Part shown: in pieces, positions 6,544 to 9,095 of the stretch | How positions within the stretch are numbered: the stretch's first letter is position 1 | Layout of the letters: every line of letters begins with the position of its first letter | NCBI GenBank assembly: GCA_002373975.1 | Contig: DFKZ01000052.1 | Coordinates: forward strand, 1 to 9,095 | Direction: 5' to 3' | From: Lachnospiraceae bacterium UBA3632 | GTDB taxonomy: Bacteria > Bacillota > Clostridia > Lachnospirales > Lachnospiraceae | Length of the DNA stretch: 9,095 nucleotides | The notes under the pieces: model-generated | Database searches by the model: none | Told to the model about the DNA's origin: nothing | Seen by the model: only the letters and a program-made list of their open reading frames with translations | Made by a program: the position numbers and the translations under genes

Positions 6544-7989
6544 TTAGATTAAAGCCTTTAGATTCGCGGTCTGGGGGCTTTTTTCTTTTGCAGAAAAAGG
6601 AATTATTTTGAGGTACCGTGAGGTACATACCTCATTATCTTCGGGATAATCCCTTGTTTTATCGTCAAAAGCGTTGATCTTATCGCAAAGCTCGCTGATA
6701 TAATCTTCCGTTCTGGCGAATGTATAGTGCCTTAAGTTGGTATCAACTGAGTGCCCGAGGATCTTTGCCCTCTCTGTTACCGGCAATCCCATGGGCACAT
6801 ATACATAAGAATTAAGCGCCATACGGAAAGCGTGGTTGTTGCTCAGCCTTAGTCCAAGCTTATGAGTTACCTTGTATAAGGCTTCATAATATGCGGCTGT
6901 TGTAGTCCATGTACCATCTTCTTTACAGAATACCCACTCAGAGTCAATCCCCAGCGCTTTCTGTTTTGCTTTAAGCTCTGCAAGTATATGGCTTATACGA
7001 TTGGTGAGGGGAATGTATCGCCCGTTATTACTGACACCCTTTTCGTTTTTTGTAGTAGGGTTGTAATAATAGACTTTGACTCCATCCCTTCTCTCATCGT
7101 TTTGCTGAGAATGAATATGGATAGCGTTACCTTCTATGTCTGACCACTTTAGAGAGGGTATTTCGCCTTCTCTAAGCCCTGTCTCGGACGAGAACAGTAT
7201 TGCATAGCCATTTACATCATATCGCATCTCATTGACCCGTTTCCAAAGATAATCGCGTATAAGCTCGATCTCGTGTGGTTGGAAAGCTTTGTCCTCCGGC
7301 TTGTTGCTTGTCGGGGAGAAATTCTTCTCATAGGCTTTGTTCTTGGCAGGAACCGGGTTTACATCGATAAGGCGTCTTTCAGGATCGCAAGCATAGTTAA
7401 AGACCAGATTCAATACTCCTTTAAATTTGTAGAAGCGTTTCTTTGTAGGACCGACCTGATGTGATATGCTTTGGATGTATTCTTTCAGCTCCGAAGGTTT
7501 TATCATACGGATATCTTTTGCACCGAATTCTTCGGTGATAAAAGCCTTGTATGAAACATGGTAGTCATTGATAGTCTTTTGCTTGGGCCGTTCCGTGCGG
7601 ATCTTCTCATCCAGGGCTGCTTCAAATATTGCCTTAAATGAATAGTTAGTAACGACTGTTCTGCCGAAATAGTGATCATAGAGCTTGTCTATGAGAGCAT
7701 CATAGCTTGAACAGCGGGGTCTGGATCCGTCACACCTTGTCTGCCAGCGCTTTACATCCTGACCATTCACCTTGATCGTGATTTCTGTTATGGCGTTGGT
7801 ATGGACTTTTAATACTTCTTTTTCTTTAAGTTTGTACTCCTTTTTTGTCAATTCGTGTATTACAGCGTCAACACCATTAACAATACCCTGCTTCTTCATT
7901 TTCATCAAGTGGTTTATCTGAAAATGCAATTCGCATATCTCATTGTAGATATCGGTAGCAGTGTTTTGTAATGGTTCCTGTAATACCAT
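6544..7989 (-). CDS. Tyrosine recombinase (integrase) of an integrative element
   Basis: A 481-residue site-specific recombinase. After an N-terminal region (about 1-110) that is probably arm-type DNA binding with a charged helical stretch, there is a SAM-like core-binding domain (about 115-215). The catalytic domain (about 235-430) has Arg I R273 in ETGLREGEIPSLKW, candidate Lys K314 or K317, H386-x-x-R389 in NNHAFRMAL, H413 in LGHS and nucleophile Y422 in LRHYTF. All are present, so it should be active. About 59 residues follow the Tyr, which is rather long. Met at 7989 is chosen because GGAGG (7997-8001) lies 7 bases before it; the ATG at 7995 has only one base of spacing. The stop lies 11 bases from the tRNA-Leu 3' end. 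It should catalyse integration and excision at that tRNA. A directionality factor is not visible; it may lie right of the window. I cannot name the element family. Confidence 0.93.
   Translation of the reverse strand: MVLQEPLQNTATDIYNEICELHFQINHLMKMKKQGIVNGVDAVIHELTKKEYKLKEKEVLKVHTNAITEITIKVNGQDVKRWQTRCDGSRPRCSSYDALIDKLYDHYFGRTVVTNYSFKAIFEAALDEKIRTERPKQKTINDYHVSYKAFITEEFGAKDIRMIKPSELKEYIQSISHQVGPTKKRFYKFKGVLNLVFNYACDPERRLIDVNPVPAKNKAYEKNFSPTSNKPEDKAFQPHEIELIRDYLWKRVNEMRYDVNGYAILFSSETGLREGEIPSLKWSDIEGNAIHIHSQQNDERRDGVKVYYYNPTTKNEKGVSNNGRYIPLTNRISHILAELKAKQKALGIDSEWVFCKEDGTWTTTAAYYEALYKVTHKLGLRLSNNHAFRMALNSYVYVPMGLPVTERAKILGHSVDTNLRHYTFARTEDYISELCDKINAFDDKTRDYPEDNEVCTSRYLKIIPFSAKEKSPQTANLKALI
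6551..6589 (+). terminator. tRNA-Leu terminator, inside the 3' end of the recombinase gene
   Basis: AAAGCCTTTAGA (6551-6562) pairs with TCTGGGGGCTTT (6570-6581) over 12 bp, three of them G-T, with a 7-base loop. A T-rich tail (TTTCTTTT) follows at 6582-6589. It acts only in the + direction; on the minus strand no T run follows. It starts 19 bases after the tRNA and lies within the last codons of the recombinase gene, so it was probably brought by the element. Confidence 0.7.
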
Positions 7990-7995
7990 GAGCAT

Positions 7996-8007
7996 CCCTC
8001 CTTTCCT
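7996..8007 (-). promoter_or_regulatory. Ribosome binding site of the recombinase gene
   Basis: On the minus strand the sequence reads AGGAAAGGAGGG. It is one base from the first ATG (7995) and 7 bases from the second (7989), which decides for the second as the main start. Confidence 0.7.
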
Positions 8008-8307
8008 GTAAAATGACTATAAGGACTTTAGTTTTCTCCAGTTTCGTATGTTCACGTTCTTCTAAATAGCTTTAATCTGTATCTACAATGCATATTCAGT
8101 TATCAAGGAGCTATAGGCTTCTTTGCCTTTCGATAATTATGTGGGACAGGATATAATCTAATCCGTAATTTAATTTATAAATTGTATATTCTATAAAAGA
8201 GAATTGAAAATATAGGATAGGTAGAGAAATCAAACCAGCAGATGTATAGAATTATAGTATTCTCAGAACAGCCCTTATCACTGAGAGTGATAGGGGCTGT
8301 TAAGGTT
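8008..8307. other. Gene-free A/T-rich region between recombinase and intron
   Basis: I see no coding frame of use on either strand. The region must hold the recombinase promoter, but no minus-strand -35/-10 pair is convincing. On + a perfect TATAAT at 8152-8157 has only a poor -35. Two facing inverted pairs of the same 5-mer occur: ATTCT/AGAAT at 8188-8204 and AGAAT/ATTCT at 8248-8263. A small hairpin, AGGC/GCCT, lies near 8115-8128. Recombinase arm sites or an excisionase-type control site could be here; this is inference. Confidence 0.5.
8267..8301. repeat. 16-bp hairpin just upstream of the group II intron
   Basis: AACAGCCCTTATCACT (8267-8282) pairs with AGTGATAGGGGCTGTT (8286-8301) over 16 bp with a single G-T pair and a 3-base loop. 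It has the shape of a terminator stem but no T run follows on either strand. Group IIC introns are known to insert next to terminator stems, and the intron begins 6 bases later. The hairpin is therefore probably the target-site stem, with any T run displaced to the 3' exon outside the window. Confidence 0.75.
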
Positions 8308-8700
8308 GTGCGCCTAGCGGCGCACGTTTCTAACGGGTTCAAGTCCCGAATCCGCCCGGTAGTGGGAAGGATATAGTCGAAGGCAAGGGTGTCCGCCGCG
8401 AGGCGGAATCTGAAGGAAGCTAGATGTGGGGAACATACTAACCCACGGGCAAATCTCTGGTCTGACGTACAGAAATCTCATACGAGGTTATGCATGAGGG
8501 TAAGGCTGCAACTCAAGTCGAAGCCCAATAACTACACGGAATCATGCATGATAAATGAGGCAGATGGATGGAGAGGAAGAAACGTGTGGTACCTAGGGAG
8601 GTCTGCGTGAAATGCTCCGAAAGGAGTAACCACCGCACAAGGCAACGAGGCGGTGCTGAACATGCAGAAGTCAGCAGAGGTCATAGTAGGGATATGGATA
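8308..8700 (+). ncRNA. Group II intron ribozyme, domains I-III
   Basis: Visible structure: a 7-bp 5' hairpin GTGCGCC/GGCGCAC (8308-8325); a CGGG/CCCG stem with a 7-base loop (8334-8348); TCCGCC/GGCGGA closed by a GCGA tetraloop (8392-8407), which matches the same stem in the O. iheyensis intron; a long-range ATGCATGA/TCATGCAT pairing (8490-8497 with 8542-8549) enclosing GGCT/AGCC; CTGCGTG with CATGCAG (about 8602-8608 with 8660-8666) enclosing CTCC-GAAA-GGAG (8615-8626) and CACCGC/GCGGTG (8631-8655). The segment GAAGTCAGCAGAGGTCATAG near 8666-8686 is a conserved domain III-like block. The exon-binding sequences were not assigned with confidence. Domain limits are approximate. Confidence 0.8.
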
Positions 8701-8760
8701 TGGAAACATGGACATGTTAACCGAAGGACCGAATCAGTAGGAGTCTTAAGTATGACCGAG

Positions 8761-8782
8761 AAAGGAGGAACGACCTTTAATG
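8761..8782 (+). promoter_or_regulatory. Ribosome site of the intron protein, covered by a hairpin
   Basis: AAAGGAGGAA (8761-8770) is a near-perfect Shine-Dalgarno sequence 11 bases before the ATG. AAAGG (8761-8765) can pair with CCTTT (8774-8778) across an 8-base loop, covering part of the site. In the L. lactis Ll.LtrB intron the domain IVa hairpin carries the ribosome site and is bound by the maturase, which represses its own translation. A similar role here is inference. Confidence 0.5.
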
Positions 8783-9095
8783 GCAGAAAACATTGATAAT
8801 AATGGCTGTTCGCAAAGAGATAGTGCGGAACACGAAGGGTATGCGAAAGCGCCTAGGTCATTCAATCGGATATGGAAAGAAAGAGACAGTGCACAGCCGA
8901 AGCTCTTGGAAGCGATACTGTATAAGGATAACTTTAACAGAGCGTATAAAAGAGTTAAGGCAAACAAGGGAGCGCCAGGTATTGATGGTATGACCATCGA
9001 AGAGGCACTTCCGTACCTTAAGGAACATCAGCAGGAGTTAACTGACCGCATATACCGTGGTAAGTACACTCCATCGCCAGTCAGGCGAGTTGAGA
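8780..9095 (+). CDS. ltrA: Group II intron reverse transcriptase/maturase, N-terminal part
   Basis: The gene starts at ATG 8780 within intron domain IV and is open to the window edge, giving 105 residues. The first 35 or so are polar and variable. From about 40 the N-terminal RT region appears: FNRAYKRVKANKGAPGIDGM (residues 52-71), then helices, then GKYTPSPVRRVE (94-105), the usual lead into RT motif 1. The catalytic YADD, the maturase X domain and any endonuclease domain lie beyond the edge, so activity and class cannot be judged. The protein should help splice the intron and copy it into DNA at the target. It is the only gene visible to the right of the recombinase. Confidence 0.93.
   Translation, partial: MAENIDNNGCSQRDSAEHEGYAKAPRSFNRIWKERDSAQPKLLEAILYKDNFNRAYKRVKANKGAPGIDGMTIEEALPYLKEHQQELTDRIYRGKYTPSPVRRVE

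Larger units (their letters stand above)
8308..9095 (+). mobile_element. Group II intron (IIC-like), 5' part, cut by window edge
   Basis: The 5' end GTGCGCC fits the group II boundary consensus GUGYG. It is followed by a structured RNA of about 450 bases and then an intron-encoded reverse transcriptase gene starting at 8780. Several blocks match the Oceanobacillus iheyensis IIC intron as I recall it, including GGCAAGGGTGTCC, GGAATCTGAAGGAAGC and GAAGTCAGCAGAGGTCATAG. Only the 5' exon junction is visible; domains V and VI and the 3' junction lie to the right. The intron is oriented opposite to the recombinase gene and lies 318 bases upstream of its start. Class IIC is inferred from remembered similarity and from the stem-loop target; other bacterial classes are less likely. 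Confidence 0.88.

Noticed and set aside
6543..6565. Direct repeat of TTTAGATT (6543-6550 and 6558-6565) as a possible recombinase site.
   Set aside because: Only 8 A/T-rich bases; the second copy is part of the terminator stem, and there is no further copy near the tRNA to support a binding array.
8332..8350. GGGTTCAAGTCCC here is identical to 13 bases of the tRNA-Leu T arm (6510-6522), suggesting a second att site or a tRNA fragment.
   Set aside because: The segment lies inside the group II intron and aligns with a domain I hairpin of the O. iheyensis intron (GGGUGAGAGUCCCGAA as recalled). The match stops at the T arm and does not continue through the acceptor strand, as an att repeat should.
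8389..8610. Open frame of about 70 codons on + in the intron.
   Set aside because: It runs through the ribozyme core, whose base pairing explains the sequence; no ribosome site precedes it.
1..9095. CRISPR array, rRNA or insertion-sequence inverted ends.
   Set aside because: No regularly spaced repeats, rRNA segments or transposase genes were seen; the only mobile features are the recombinase and the group II intron.

Overview
The window looks like a chromosomal segment of a Clostridia bacterium, most likely a member of the Lachnospiraceae. The support is a SCIFF peptide with its radical-SAM maturase, a fused SecDF, RecJ next to SecDF, strong purine-rich Shine-Dalgarno sites, and moderate GC with A/T-rich intergenic DNA. 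The family assignment is inferred from gene content and protein wording, not from a search.

Core region (1-6377, all on +). The window opens inside scfA, the six-cysteine SCIFF precursor. A strong rho-independent terminator-like hairpin (112-154) follows, then scfB, its SPASM radical-SAM maturase. Next comes a stand-alone response-regulator receiver protein with its own sigma-A-type promoter. A 187-bp gap then holds a possible promoter and a terminator-like hairpin lying in the leader of secDF. secDF encodes the proton-driven secretion motor, and recJ (single-strand 5'-3' exonuclease) follows directly. From memory, SCIFF genes, secD/secF and recJ lie together in many Clostridia, so this half is a conserved housekeeping neighbourhood. 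The receiver gene is the part I cannot tie to it.

Junction (6378-6589). A consensus promoter drives a class II tRNA-Leu with anticodon AAG. Its 3' end is 11 bases from the stop codon of a tyrosine recombinase read on the opposite strand. This is the usual arrangement of an integrated element at a tRNA 3' end, so DNA to the right of about 6532 is probably an integrative element. The terminator that seems to serve the tRNA lies inside the 3' end of the recombinase gene.

Accessory region (6544-9095). The recombinase (minus strand) is followed by about 320 bp of A/T-rich DNA without a gene, containing small inverted repeats and ending in a 16-bp hairpin. Six bases after that hairpin a group II intron begins (8308), with a IIC-like ribozyme core. 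Its reverse transcriptase/maturase gene starts at 8780 and runs off the right edge. A retroelement therefore seems to be nested inside, or at the edge of, an integrative element. The most unusual observations are the terminator between SCIFF peptide and maturase, an Ala in place of the usual transmembrane Asp in the SecF half, a three-codon ORF with a strong ribosome site before recJ, the recombinase gene that doubles as a tRNA terminator, and a hairpin covering the ribosome site of the intron protein.
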